NCBI RefSeq assembly: GCF_007748095.1
Contig: NZ_CP036287.1
Span: 4,464,001-4,528,000 of the forward strand
From: Engelhardtia mirabilis
Lineage (GTDB): Bacteria; Planctomycetota; UBA1135; GCA-002686595
Length of the DNA: 64,000 nt
Direction of reading: 5' to 3'
The position numbers and the translations under genes are program-made. Below the pieces are notes generated by a model. The model was not told where the DNA came from. It saw only the letters and a program-made list of their open reading frames with translations, and searched no databases. Below, one piece after another: positions 35,801 through 43,934 of this stretch; position 1 is the first letter of the stretch, and each line of letters begins with the position of its first letter.

Positions 35801-37752
35801 AAGTCGGCCGGCGCGTCGTCCCCCGCCAGACTCTCCAGGACGTGAAGCCCCGCCAGGGCGAACTCCGGCGAGCCCGAGTCGCGCAACTCGTGCAGCTGCT
35901 CGTGCCACTCGGCCAGCAGGACGTCGTCCTGTCCAACCGATCGCGCCAGCCAGCGCAGGTGCCAGGTGGCCGCGCGCGACGCTCCCTGGCTGTCGAGCAC
36001 GTCGCTCCAGCGGCGGGCGATCATCTGCCGTCGACCCCGATCGAGGAGCCCGATCGCGTCGACGTCCCTGACCAACGCCACTTCGCCCCCCTCCCAGCGC
36101 ACCCAGCGACTCGAACTCAAGTGCGCCAGCCGGGTCGCGACCGTGGACAGCGCTGCTCCCACGACCTGCGCGAGCGCGTCGAGTCGACAACTACCCGGCA
36201 CCATGGCCAGGGCCAAGAGGATCTCGCGCAGCCCCTCCTCCGCAGGCGGGTCGAGGTCTGTCTCCGACCAGCGCGCCAGGTCGGGCAGGGGTCCAGGTCG
36301 CAAGCGCCAACGGTCGCCGCCATCCACGATCCAACCCTCGTGCTGCGCGCGGCGCAGGAGCCGCTCGATTGCGGCGGGCGCGCCCTTCGAAGCGCGCACC
36401 AGCTGGTCGGCCAGGCGCTCGAGTCGTTCTTGTGAGCCGGCGTCCAGCAGGTCGTCGAGATGCTCGGCGAGCTCGCGAGCACGCACGGCCGGTGCGTGCT
36501 CCACGCGCCATCCGCTGGCCCCCTGTCCGAGGGCTGTGCCGACCACGAGCAGCCGCGCGTCGCCGCCGGACTGCTTCCTGGATCGTGCGAGACGGTCCAC
36601 GGCCGCTGCGGCCAAGGCACTCGGCTCGTCCATGCTGACCGCGAGCCAGCGTCGACCCAGATCGCTCGCGTGTCCGGCGGCCCAGTGGTCCATGGCCGCG
36701 CCGTTCCCGAGTGCCGCCAGCTCGCCGGACAACTCGAGCGCGTCGAGCTCGATGCCGGCGATCGTCGCGCGCAGCCGGAGGGCCTCGAGCACCGCGCGCG
36801 GGTCGTCGCCCGCGGGCAGGGCAATGGCCAGGGCCTCGTGCGGCGCGGGCTCGAAGCCGTCGACGATCCAACGCAGGAAGGCCTCGCGGCCGAGGCTCGT
36901 CGGAACCCGCAGGGGCGCAAGAATGGACGCGCCCGCTTCGAGGCCGAGCCGCGTGCGCAGCGCCCTTCCGACGGCGGCCGCGCCCGCCGGCCGCGCCTCC
37001 GGGCGCCGGGCCACCAGGGCTTCGACGGTCTCGCGAGCCCAATCGGGCAGGTCGTCGACGCTCGTCCCGGACGCTTCGAGGAACGGTCGCGACGGGAACT
37101 GCGAGTAGAACTCGCGCGCGGTGCGCCGCGCGGGCACCAACAGCTCGTGGGCCAGGGCACCCAGGGCGAAGAGGTCGGCCGCGGGCGAGGGAGGCGAGCC
37201 GGCCAGGCGCTCGGGAGCGATGGCGTAGAGGGTCCCCGTTGCAGCGACGCCGGCGCGCTCCGCGTCGATCGCGCCGGACAGGCCGAAGTCCACCAGCACC
37301 GGCCGATCGCCAGCGGTGACCAGCACGTTGACCGCGCTCAGGTCGCCGTGGGCGAAGCCCGCCCGGTGCAGGGCCTCCAGACCGTCGGTGAGGTCCGCCA
37401 GGAGGCGACCGATGGCCTCCGGTGTCCGCCCGCTCGCCCACTGCTCCAGGGGGATGCCATCGATCCACTCCCGCGCCAGGAAGGTGCGGCCGTCTTCGAG
37501 TCGGCCGTGGTCGACCAGGCGGGCCGTGCCCTCGAGCCGCAGGGTCGAGAGCACCTCCAACTCGGCGGCCGCCTCGGCCAGCGAGGAGTCCGAGACCAGC
37601 CTCAACGCCACCTCGTCAGAGCCTCGTCGCGCCCGCCAGACCTCGGCTCCGTCGCGGCGCGCCATGGGCTCCACAGCCGTGTAGCCCGCCGGCCATGCGG
37701 CTTCGGTCGGCTGCTCGCGGGACGGATCGGGTTGGTGGGAGTCGGGGGCCAT
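32833..37752 (-). CDS. Protein kinase-like/TPR/GAF/sigma54-activator fusion protein
   Basis: A 1639-residue regulator. Residues about 25-270 are a kinase fold with AHGDLSAVNVLV (D137, N142), VDFGLSG (155-161) and IAPERLAG, but the beta-3 lysine is Arg51 in EVALRLV and the glycine loop is degenerate, so catalysis is doubtful. A long helical region (about 300-1120) looks like AAA/TPR repeats, as in MalT- or PknK-like proteins. A GAF domain follows at about 1130-1290. The sigma54 AAA+ domain has GESGTGKE (about 1355), GAFTGA (about 1401), GGTLFLDEIGEMPL (about 1425) and PWPGNVRELRNEVRRL. A Fis-type helix-turn-helix ends the protein (KREAARLLGISRAKVYQRIKEW). It should activate RpoN-dependent promoters in response to a ligand or partner. 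Confidence 0.92.
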   Translation of the reverse strand: MAPDSHQPDPSREQPTEAAWPAGYTAVEPMARRDGAEVWRARRGSDEVALRLVSDSSLAEAAAELEVLSTLRLEGTARLVDHGRLEDGRTFLAREWIDGIPLEQWASGRTPEAIGRLLADLTDGLEALHRAGFAHGDLSAVNVLVTAGDRPVLVDFGLSGAIDAERAGVAATGTLYAIAPERLAGSPPSPAADLFALGALAHELLVPARRTAREFYSQFPSRPFLEASGTSVDDLPDWARETVEALVARRPEARPAGAAAVGRALRTRLGLEAGASILAPLRVPTSLGREAFLRWIVDGFEPAPHEALAIALPAGDDPRAVLEALRLRATIAGIELDALELSGELAALGNGAAMDHWAAGHASDLGRRWLAVSMDEPSALAAAAVDRLARSRKQSGGDARLLVVGTALGQGASGWRVEHAPAVRARELAEHLDDLLDAGSQERLERLADQLVRASKGAPAAIERLLRRAQHEGWIVDGGDRWRLRPGPLPDLARWSETDLDPPAEEGLREILLALAMVPGSCRLDALAQVVGAALSTVATRLAHLSSSRWVRWEGGEVALVRDVDAIGLLDRGRRQMIARRWSDVLDSQGASRAATWHLRWLARSVGQDDVLLAEWHEQLHELRDSGSPEFALAGLHVLESLAGDDAPADLAVERALCWAQLGDARQAADALGAYRPSDAPGQARGELARAQIARIVHDEPRASAHFDRAVELDPGVRLEAELGRVQMEFARGEDAALIERVDRLQRFDDGTGDRTAWRTWCDLGRLRAVARGRRGQVDAARSELDQWLAEACARGDDAAVGTLSMNLATIERRTGSHGRSIALFASAAAALRSAGRIANEANARGQLGGALREGGDLMAAEPELARALAVRERLGDEAGAATLRGLFALLTAERGHAGAAIADLERAVEGLSAGQRRLSAPLLLARSDLQRARIGRDPLGSSELSGEAAVDPRVFLDQGRAAALRGHTAEARAFVGRGAELARRLDQVPVEAEARFLARVLEGEAAVTDGVESDDRATGLLAEDLTLWNALVAGDVATLANLARQLASRGRDDRAARAWLAVAARSDDPELAEEAASQARDHLERCAVGLSQRERFALRRTLLNLPDPRPRDLDERSGSATDDEELEMEIMQLLALNHRLAGQEDLDGLLTEIVDSACQVTGAERGFLVLEEGGQLRLDAATEFARGDVAASDVSVSTSIVGEALASMKTLNVSNAADDPERGRAPSIVEHELRSILCAPFRATEDLRGVVVVDHRLRTGAFGPRAERLLGLLADQAALAVGQLRRREQIHDLNKRLSERVVRQERDLEAARKALQDRGLESPGSGLVGSSKSIETVRALISKAAPSGMPVLLRGESGTGKELAARAVHEQSERHAAAFVSENVAALPASLIESELFGYRRGAFTGADTDRAGLFERAHGGTLFLDEIGEMPLELQAKLLRVLETRRVRRLGDGDERSVDFRLVTATHRDLEAAVGAGSFRQDLYYRIGGIEVRLPSLAERAEDIPELVEHFLTLLAASTGERRHVSSAVLERLTRRPWPGNVRELRNEVRRLCVLSEGEIDDPSLVGEPTLGAAVIPATGPIPTMAEIERAAIERAVAQTGGDKREAARLLGISRAKVYQRIKEWREEVGGDASAID

Positions 37753-37795
37753 GGGGGGCGGATCGGCGGTGGCGGGGGTCTGGATTCTGGACTCC

Positions 37796-37842
37796 GGTCC
37801 AGGTGTTGGACCCTGCCGGTAGGTCCAAAACTCTTACGGCAG
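37796..37842. promoter_or_regulatory. Two adjacent dyads upstream of the kinase-sigma54 gene
   Basis: GGTCCA and TGGACC (37796-37801 and 37807-37812) form one dyad, and CTGCCG and CGGCAG (37813-37818 and 37837-37842) form the next, with another GGTCCA inside its loop. The pair lies 44 to 90 bp upstream of the - strand ATG and could be an operator or a leader hairpin. Confidence 0.4.
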
Positions 37843-37915
37843 GAACGGGGGATCGCTGGCGGCCAATCACCCCGCTGGGTCGCTGATGGGGTAGACCAAG
37901 AGAGCGGCACGCAGA

Positions 37916-37934
37916 TTGCGTGCCATGGAGGATC
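37916..37934 (+). promoter_or_regulatory. Sigma54-type promoter overlapping a dyad
   Basis: GGCACG-N4-TTGC at 37916-37929 matches the -24/-12 elements recognised by RpoN with correct spacing, reading towards the secreted protein gene at 37978. The site also forms an 8-bp dyad GGCACGCA-GAT-TGCGTGCC, and the - strand reads TGGCACG-N4-CTGC, one base off the consensus, towards the kinase-sigma54 gene. Confidence 0.5.
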
Positions 37935-37977
37935 GCGACCGCCTCCCGCAGGTCGCGCGACCCAAGGACCCAACACA

Positions 37978-39744
37978 ATGCGACTCTCATTCGCCGCCCT
38001 CGCCCTGCTCACGACGACCGCCGCCGCCGACTGGACCCTGTTCCAGGCGCCCGCGGGTGGTGTGGGAGCAGTCATCGGGGTCGACGATCAGGGGGCGATC
38101 GCCGCCGCGCCGGAACTCGCCGACGTGGCCCTGATCGCACTCGACTTCGTCGGCCGTACCCGAATCGAGCGCTTCGCCGCCGACCGGCCGCGCCACGAGC
38201 CCCTGCCGGGGGGAGCCAACCGGCTGGTCCTGCCCCAGGGCCATGGCTCGCTCTACGCCTACCGCGGTGGCGCGGGCGCCCAGACCCACTTCGGCCTGTT
38301 CCGGGTCACGCCGACGGGCGCACCGCAGCTGCTCCTGGACCTGCCCGGGATCGGTGCGACCGGCGATGCGCCGCCCTTCTCGCCCCGCATCGCCTGCGCC
38401 CCCGACGGCACGGCGATCCTGATCGCGACCGAGGTCGGCGCCGGCGGTGACCTGCTCGAGATCGACCTGCTCACAGCCGTCGCCGAGAACCGCAGTGCTT
38501 CGCTCGCGCCGATGGACTTCGAGCTGGAGGGGCTAGCCCTCTTCTCGACCTGGGGCGTGGCCCTCGATGCCGGTGGAGCCAATCGCTTCCAACGCGCGCC
38601 CGGCGCCCAACTCCAAACGGTGGCGGTGGAGGGCGCCACGCCTGCGTGGTTCGGCGGTCAGGTGGTCGGTTCCGGTGACGGATCGACCGCTGGAGTGCTC
38701 GCCGGCGACGGGCCCGATGCGGCGCGCGTCGCGACGTTCGGAGCAATCGGCACGGCCAAGCTGGCGTCGATGCCGGCCCAAGCCCTCGACGGAGCAGGCT
38801 TCCTGCCCGAGGCCGCGGACGGACCGTGGCTGGTGCTGTCCAGCGACGGCACGCGGGTCGGCTACAGGACTCGCGAACCCAAGCTCGGCGGCGGCCTCAC
38901 CCGCGAGGTGTGGATGGCCGAGACGGTCAGCGGTGCGACCGCTGGGCACCTGACTTCGGACGGCAACTTCCTCGACACGATCGACGAGGTGGGCCTGCTG
39001 CGCTTCGTTCCGGGCGCGGGCCTGATGTTCGGCGCGGGCGAGCGCAACAACACGGTCCCTGCGGGACTGGACAACGTCGACCTGTACCTCGCACAGACGG
39101 CCGCCGGGGGCACCACGACGATCGTCAACCTGACCCTCAGCTCGGGCGACGCCGTGGCGCCGTTCCTGACTCCGGCGACGCTCAGCCCGGAGGACGGGCT
39201 GTATCGCCTCCCGGGCACCGACTCGATCGTGCTGCACGATGGCAACGGCGGCGGTGGCCGGCTGCTGGCCAGTGTGCCGCCGTCGACGGGCACCATCACG
39301 CTCCTCGCCGACGTCAAGTCCCTGGATGCCGCCACTTGGACGGGCGACCGGTTGGTGCTCTCGGTCCGCCGCGACCTGAAGCCCAAGCTCGAGCAGCTCG
39401 TCAGCGTCGCGCCCGCCAACGGATTGGCAACCCTCGCGACCCTGCCAGAAGGCACGAGCCTGCTCGGCCTCTCCTCCGCCCCCGACGGCTCCGTCGGAGC
39501 GATCATCGACCTGGGCCTGTCCCAGTGGGTCGCCCGGGTGAACCCGGCCGCCGGCACCGGCGCCCTCTTGACTCCCATTCCCGCGTCCTGGCTGCCCGTG
39601 ATCGGCTGGACATCGAACTCGGACCTGCGCGTTTCCCTCGCACCATCGTTCCTGCCTGGCGTGCACGTCGAGTGGAGCGTCGCGGGAGCGATCGGCATCG
39701 CGCCGTCGCCCGCGATCGCAGGGCAGCTCCTGCCCGCGCTGTAG
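37978..39744 (+). CDS. Secreted beta-propeller-like protein
   Basis: A 588-residue secreted protein with a signal peptide (MRLSFAALALLTTTAAA). The body is a series of beta-strand repeats with phrases such as SPRIACAPDGTAILIA, VLSSDGTRVGYRT and SAPDGSVGAIID that fit WD40-like or PD40 propeller blades. No catalytic motif is seen. It is divergent from the kinase-sigma54 regulator and follows a possible sigma54 promoter, so it may be that regulator's target. The start is ATG 37978; no strong ribosome site is visible. Confidence 0.7.
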   Translation: MRLSFAALALLTTTAAADWTLFQAPAGGVGAVIGVDDQGAIAAAPELADVALIALDFVGRTRIERFAADRPRHEPLPGGANRLVLPQGHGSLYAYRGGAGAQTHFGLFRVTPTGAPQLLLDLPGIGATGDAPPFSPRIACAPDGTAILIATEVGAGGDLLEIDLLTAVAENRSASLAPMDFELEGLALFSTWGVALDAGGANRFQRAPGAQLQTVAVEGATPAWFGGQVVGSGDGSTAGVLAGDGPDAARVATFGAIGTAKLASMPAQALDGAGFLPEAADGPWLVLSSDGTRVGYRTREPKLGGGLTREVWMAETVSGATAGHLTSDGNFLDTIDEVGLLRFVPGAGLMFGAGERNNTVPAGLDNVDLYLAQTAAGGTTTIVNLTLSSGDAVAPFLTPATLSPEDGLYRLPGTDSIVLHDGNGGGGRLLASVPPSTGTITLLADVKSLDAATWTGDRLVLSVRRDLKPKLEQLVSVAPANGLATLATLPEGTSLLGLSSAPDGSVGAIIDLGLSQWVARVNPAAGTGALLTPIPASWLPVIGWTSNSDLRVSLAPSFLPGVHVEWSVAGAIGIAPSPAIAGQLLPAL

Positions 39745-39924
39745 GGATCGGTCCGGGGCCCGGACCGCCGCGTCCATTTCGCGGACGCGCCGCGGTCCGA
39801 TGCGCGCGCTGCGGACCTCGAGCGGGCAGCGGAGCTTGGCACGGCAGTTGCCTCAGGTGATTCGGATCGAGGGCGTCTGGAGCGTCGCCCTCGCCATTCC
39901 ATCCATCCCTGACGAGTCGACACC

Positions 39925-40512
39925 ATGCAAACCACCCTCCTCGCCCCCATCGCCCTCTTCGTCCTCAGTACCTCGGCCCTGGCCCAGGAAGTGACCTTCA
40001 CCGGCAAGGTCGAAGACGTCAGCGGCACCACGAACCAGTTCGTGCTCGGCTGCACCGACACGCAACTGACGAGCGCCTTCTTCAACCTGAACCTCTTCGT
40101 CGGCGAGCAGGTCCAGATCACCGGGCAGTGGAACGGTTCCGCGGCCAACCCTTCGGTCGCGGTAGACGCCATCAGCGTGGTGCCCGAGGTGTTCGAGATC
40201 GGCGGCGGCACCAAGATCGGCAAGACCTCGACCCTGGGCTTTACCGCCGCGCCGGGTTCGGGGGCCCTGGGCTTCATCTCTCTGAACACGTCCTTCACGC
40301 CCTTTGGCGCCGAAGGCGTGATCTTCATCGACCAAAGCCAGATCGTGCTGAGCGCCAGCGGCACCGTCGGCGGCGCGGGCGTCCTCCAGATCCCGTTCCA
40401 GATTCCGAACAGCCCCGCCCTCGTCGGGCTCGACATCTACGGCCAAGGGGCCGTTGTCGCGGGCGGACTCGTGAGCCTCACGAACCCCGACTGCAAGACG
40501 ATCGACAACTGA
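39925..40512 (+). CDS. Small secreted protein with shared C-terminal signature
   Basis: A 195-residue secreted protein. The signal peptide MQTTLLAPIALFVLSTSALA is cleaved before QEVTFTG. An OB-like beta segment (VTFTGKVEDVSGTTNQFVLG, VGEQVQITGQWNG) is followed by a region ending IPNSPALVGLDIYGQGAVV and LVSLTNPDCKTIDN. The end matches the C-terminal signature seen in other secreted proteins of this window (P..L.G....Q then TN), here making up about half of the protein. Two cysteines (in LGCTDT and NPDCK) could pair. The function is unknown. Confidence 0.7.
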   Translation: MQTTLLAPIALFVLSTSALAQEVTFTGKVEDVSGTTNQFVLGCTDTQLTSAFFNLNLFVGEQVQITGQWNGSAANPSVAVDAISVVPEVFEIGGGTKIGKTSTLGFTAAPGSGALGFISLNTSFTPFGAEGVIFIDQSQIVLSASGTVGGAGVLQIPFQIPNSPALVGLDIYGQGAVVAGGLVSLTNPDCKTIDN

Positions 40513-40738
40513 TCGACGACAACCGGCCCGCGGGGGCAGGGTTCGCAGCGAGCCCGTTCGGCGGTCGGCGCGCAAGGGCGTCGACCGCCGGATTCGTTCG
40601 CGGCCAACGCCTCGCGCCCTTTGGAGCGTGGCGAGGGAACCGACCGAGTGGTCCCTCGATTCGGCGACAGCGCGAAGTGGCGAAGGAGCGCTTCTCCTCC
40701 ACTTCCTGCGCGATTCTCGTCATCGCCTCCTTCGGGCT

Positions 40739-41425
40739 CTACTTGGTCGACTTCTTGGTCGCCCTTGTCGAGGCCTTCTTGGTCGTCTTGGAGGCCGCCG
40801 TCGTCGCGACCTTCTTCGTCGCCTTCTTGGCTGCCTTCTTCGTCGTCTTCTTGGCCGACTTCTTCGTCGCCTTCCCGACCGAGCTCGAGACCGCCTTCGT
40901 CGCGGCCTCCTCGGTCGCCTTGCCGCGAACCTTCGTCGTCGCCTTGCCGGTCGACCGGCTCCGCCCGGCGGGTGTTCCCGCGAGACCGGCCAAGTAGGAC
41001 TTCAGGAACTTCGCCGCCGTCGCCCGCTTGATCGCTCGGCCGAGGACCTCCAAGGGCACGTCCTCGAGCTTCTTGAAGCGCACGCAGGACTTGCCCATGT
41101 CGAGGCGCTTGCCCGTTGCCTTCCACTCCTTGGCGAAACGCTCGGCCTCGCCGGGGGCGGTATAGATGCAGAAGAGATAGATCGCCAGGTGGTTCTTCTG
41201 CGACGCGATGCTGGCGAACGGCAGGGGCTGTGTGGGATCGCAGTGGTAGCCCGCCGGGAAGACCGAGTGCGGCAGGTAGTAGCCCACCATGCCGTACTGG
41301 ATGCCCTCCTCGAACTTCGGGTCGAGGTTCGCCTTGATCGTCGCTCGCACCGCTTCCATAGCGGCGCGGCGGTCGGCGGGCAGGGCGGCGAGGTACTGCT
41401 TCACGGACGAGGGACGGTCGGCCAT
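40739..41425 (-). CDS. DUF1801 protein with histone H1-like lysine tail
   Basis: A 228-residue protein in two parts. Residues 1-145 form a DUF1801/YdhG-like domain (VKQYLAALPADRRAAMEAVR, IQYGMVGYYLP, LAIYLFCIYTAPGEAERF, GKSCVRFKKLEDVPLEVLG). Residues about 150-228 are almost only Lys, Ala, Thr and Ser in KKATKKxA-type repeats, like the C-terminal tail of eukaryotic histone H1 and the bacterial Hc1/AlgP proteins. The tail should bind DNA or RNA without sequence specificity. The ATG at 41425 follows TATCCT-GCGCCC directly, so the mRNA is probably leaderless. Confidence 0.85.
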   Translation of the reverse strand: MADRPSSVKQYLAALPADRRAAMEAVRATIKANLDPKFEEGIQYGMVGYYLPHSVFPAGYHCDPTQPLPFASIASQKNHLAIYLFCIYTAPGEAERFAKEWKATGKRLDMGKSCVRFKKLEDVPLEVLGRAIKRATAAKFLKSYLAGLAGTPAGRSRSTGKATTKVRGKATEEAATKAVSSSVGKATKKSAKKTTKKAAKKATKKVATTAASKTTKKASTRATKKSTK

Positions 41426-41437
41426 GGGCGCAGGATA
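41426..41437 (-). promoter_or_regulatory. Candidate leaderless -10 element of the DUF1801 gene
   Basis: On the - strand TATCCT (41437-41432) is followed by GCGCCC and the ATG. It is identical to the elements before mqnA and the ankyrin gene. Confidence 0.6.
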
Positions 41438-41463
41438 CCGATCCGGGCCGGGGCCGGGCGCGG

Positions 41464-42714
41464 TCAGCGCACCCGACGCAAGACCACCGCTTCCCAGGCG
41501 TCCAACCACTTCGGCACGCCCGCGGGGAAGCCGTGTAAGTCGACGTAGTGGCTGCCCTCGGGGGTTGCTGATGCATCGATCGGCGACCTGTCGGCCGAGA
41601 AGTTCACCAACACCAGGACCTCGCTGGACCCGCTCGAGCGACGGAAGGCCAGCACCGCCCGCGCCCCCTCGAGCTCGATGAACTCCAGCGTCCCCTCGCC
41701 CGCGCCATGGCCCAGTGCCGGCTCAGACCGCTTCAAGGCACACAGGCGCCGATACAAGTCGGCCGCGGGATCCGCGCGCCAGGTGATCAGATCCTTCTCG
41801 AAGAAGTCGAGCCGCTGGTCCAGGCCCGCCTCCTGCCCGCTGTAGATCAGCGGCATTCCCGGAAGGGTGAAGGTCAAGACCGTGGCCAACTCCCAGGCCG
41901 GCCCGAAGCGGTCGACGGCGAGGGTCTCCCACGAGTTCCAGTCGTGGTTGGTGGTGAAGTGCATCCGGAACGCGCCGACGCCTGCCTCGGCCAAGCGGGC
42001 GCGGTCACGCTCCACGTGATCGCGCACGACCGCCGCTCGCCCACCGGCCGCGGCGGCTTCGATCGAGGCAGCGAAGTTCCAGCCGTAGGTGGCGTCGAAG
42101 CCCGCCTCGTAGAGCCATTCCCGCTCCCCCTCGGCGAGCATGAACTGCGGTCGTTCCGCGCGCAGCTCCGCGATGGCGGCCCTCCAGAAGTCCGCGGGCA
42201 CGAGCTCGGCCACGTCGCAGCGGAACCCGTCGATGCGGCACGCGCGCACCCAGTGCAGCATCGCGTCCGTCATCGCGCGCCGGGTCGAGGGCTCGTCGTA
42301 GTCGAGACCGATCACATCCGTCCAATCCGGGTTCGGGGGCACGAAACCGCCCTCCGGCCCCGCCCTGAAGCGCTCGGGGTGGCTCCGGGTCCAGACGTGA
42401 TCCCAAGCCGTGTGGTTGGCGACCCAGTCGAGGATCACGGCCATGCCCAGCCCGTGGGCGGCGTCGACCAGCTCACGCAGGTCGTCCTCGCTGCCGAACT
42501 CGGGGTTGACCGCCATGTAGTCGGTGGCGGCGTAGTAGCTGCCCAGGCTCCCCTTGCGGTGGAGCACTCCGATCGGATGGATGGGCATCAGCCACAGGAT
42601 CCCGACCCCCAGCTCCGCCAGCCGCGGCAGGTGCTCGCGAAAGGCGTCGAAGGTCCCCTCGGGGCTGAACTGGCGGAGGTTGACCTCGTAGAGGGTCCGG
42701 TCGGGGGTGTTCAC
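41464..42714 (-). CDS. GH13 alpha-amylase family enzyme
   Basis: A 416-residue alpha-amylase-type glycosidase. The four conserved regions are present: region I AVILDWVANHTAWDH, region II GFRCDVAELVP with the nucleophile Asp, region III FMLAEGE with the acid/base Glu, and region IV TTNHDWNS with the transition-state Asp. The opening LYEVNLRQFSPEGTFDAFREHLP and LWLMPIHPIG are typical of intracellular GH13 enzymes. There is no signal peptide, so it acts on cytosolic glucans or short malto-oligosaccharides. The start is a GTG at 42714. A short all-beta C-terminal domain ends the protein. Confidence 0.9.
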   Translation of the reverse strand: MNTPDRTLYEVNLRQFSPEGTFDAFREHLPRLAELGVGILWLMPIHPIGVLHRKGSLGSYYAATDYMAVNPEFGSEDDLRELVDAAHGLGMAVILDWVANHTAWDHVWTRSHPERFRAGPEGGFVPPNPDWTDVIGLDYDEPSTRRAMTDAMLHWVRACRIDGFRCDVAELVPADFWRAAIAELRAERPQFMLAEGEREWLYEAGFDATYGWNFAASIEAAAAGGRAAVVRDHVERDRARLAEAGVGAFRMHFTTNHDWNSWETLAVDRFGPAWELATVLTFTLPGMPLIYSGQEAGLDQRLDFFEKDLITWRADPAADLYRRLCALKRSEPALGHGAGEGTLEFIELEGARAVLAFRRSSGSSEVLVLVNFSADRSPIDASATPEGSHYVDLHGFPAGVPKWLDAWEAVVLRRVR

Positions 42715-42911
42715 GATGGCGGTCGAGCGGGGTTTCGTCGATTGATCCAGAGTGGGACCCAGCCCCGTCGGAACCGTCGCCGATCGCGCTTCGAGCGTCG
42801 TCGAACGGGTCGGGCGAGGTGGTCGTTGCGGGCCAACTGCGCCGCGGGCCGGCGAGAGAGCCTAGCTACATCGGTCGCCAGGACCAGCGCGCCCGGGATC
42901 GGCCCCGCCGC

Positions 42912-43811
42912 TCAGCTCGGGAAGACGGCGGCCGCACCCTCGACGATGCGCGCGACGGCGGGGTGGGCGATCTTGCGCTCCGGCGAGATGGCCCAATAGC
43001 GCTCCGTCACCGTCGGCAGCACGCCGAGCGCGCGGACCCCGTAGCGCTCCACGATCTGCTCGGCCACTGCCGTCGGCCCGGGAAAGGCGCCACGACCGGC
43101 CTGGCCGAAGACCTTCATCAGCGCACTGTCGTCGAACTCGGCGACCGTGCGCGGTCGCAGTCGCTCGGACTCGAACCACCGATCCAACGAGGCGCGCACG
43201 GCGCTCTCGCGGGAGGGCAAGAGGAAGGGCGCACCGTCCAGGGAGCCCGGGAAGCCCGGTGCCAGGCGCGCGGCGAGCTCGGGGCTGGCGAAGAGCGTCG
43301 TCGTCGAGGACCCCACGCGGTGGCTGCGAGCCCGCACGTCGAGCCCCGGCGCCAGGGCCACGTCCGAGAGCACCAGATCCAGCTCGTGCACGGCCAGGGC
43401 CGCGAACAACCTGCGGGGAGAATCCTCGCTGAGCACGAGGTGCACGTCGTCGTCCTCGGAGAAGGCCGAGTCCAAGAGGGCGAAGGCGATCAACTTGGCC
43501 ATCACGTCCGCGATCCCGACCCGCACCACCTGACGGCGGCCGAGCGACGATCCACGCACCACTTCGACCAGCTCGCGACCGGTGCGGAAGATCTCGCTCG
43601 CGTAGCCCTCGACCAGCTTGCCGGTCTCGGTCAACTCGAGACGCCGGCCGCGGCGCAGGAACAGCGGCGTCCCGAAGAAGGCCTCGAGGCTCTTGAGCTG
43701 CATCGAGATCGCCGGTCGGCCCACGTGCAGCTCCTGGCTGGCGGCGGCGATGCTGCCGGCCCGAGCCACGGTCCAGAAGTACAGCAGGTGGTGGTAGTTG
43801 AGCCATTCCAT
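42912..43811 (-). CDS. LysR-family regulator, NhaR-like
   Basis: A 299-residue LysR-type regulator. The N-terminal winged helix-turn-helix begins MEWLNYHHLLYFWTVARAGS, very like NhaR, and holds GRPAISMQLKSLEAFFGTPLF. The effector-binding domain follows (RVGIADVMAKLIAFALL, ELDLVLSDVALAPGLDVRA). NhaR activates the Na+/H+ antiporter gene nhaA in response to sodium in other bacteria; no antiporter gene is in this window, so the target is unknown. The ATG at 43811 matches the family start. Confidence 0.88.
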   Translation of the reverse strand: MEWLNYHHLLYFWTVARAGSIAAASQELHVGRPAISMQLKSLEAFFGTPLFLRRGRRLELTETGKLVEGYASEIFRTGRELVEVVRGSSLGRRQVVRVGIADVMAKLIAFALLDSAFSEDDDVHLVLSEDSPRRLFAALAVHELDLVLSDVALAPGLDVRARSHRVGSSTTTLFASPELAARLAPGFPGSLDGAPFLLPSRESAVRASLDRWFESERLRPRTVAEFDDSALMKVFGQAGRGAFPGPTAVAEQIVERYGVRALGVLPTVTERYWAISPERKIAHPAVARIVEGAAAVFPS

Positions 43812-43934
43812 GGTCGCGATCGTTCAGGTAAACCGACGCTCTCGTTCAATCAATGGGCTACAGACTGAATCGAGATCGGTCGTAGATTGCTCCGTGCGGG
43901 GAGCGCGATGCTCCCGGCTTGATGCAGACGCCCG

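Noticed and set aside
33175..36435. A 1086-codon open frame on the + strand opposite the kinase-sigma54 gene
   Set aside because: It is antisense to a gene with clear kinase, GAF and AAA+ motifs, and its translation is low-complexity Gly/Arg/Gln-rich without domains; long antisense frames are expected at this GC content.
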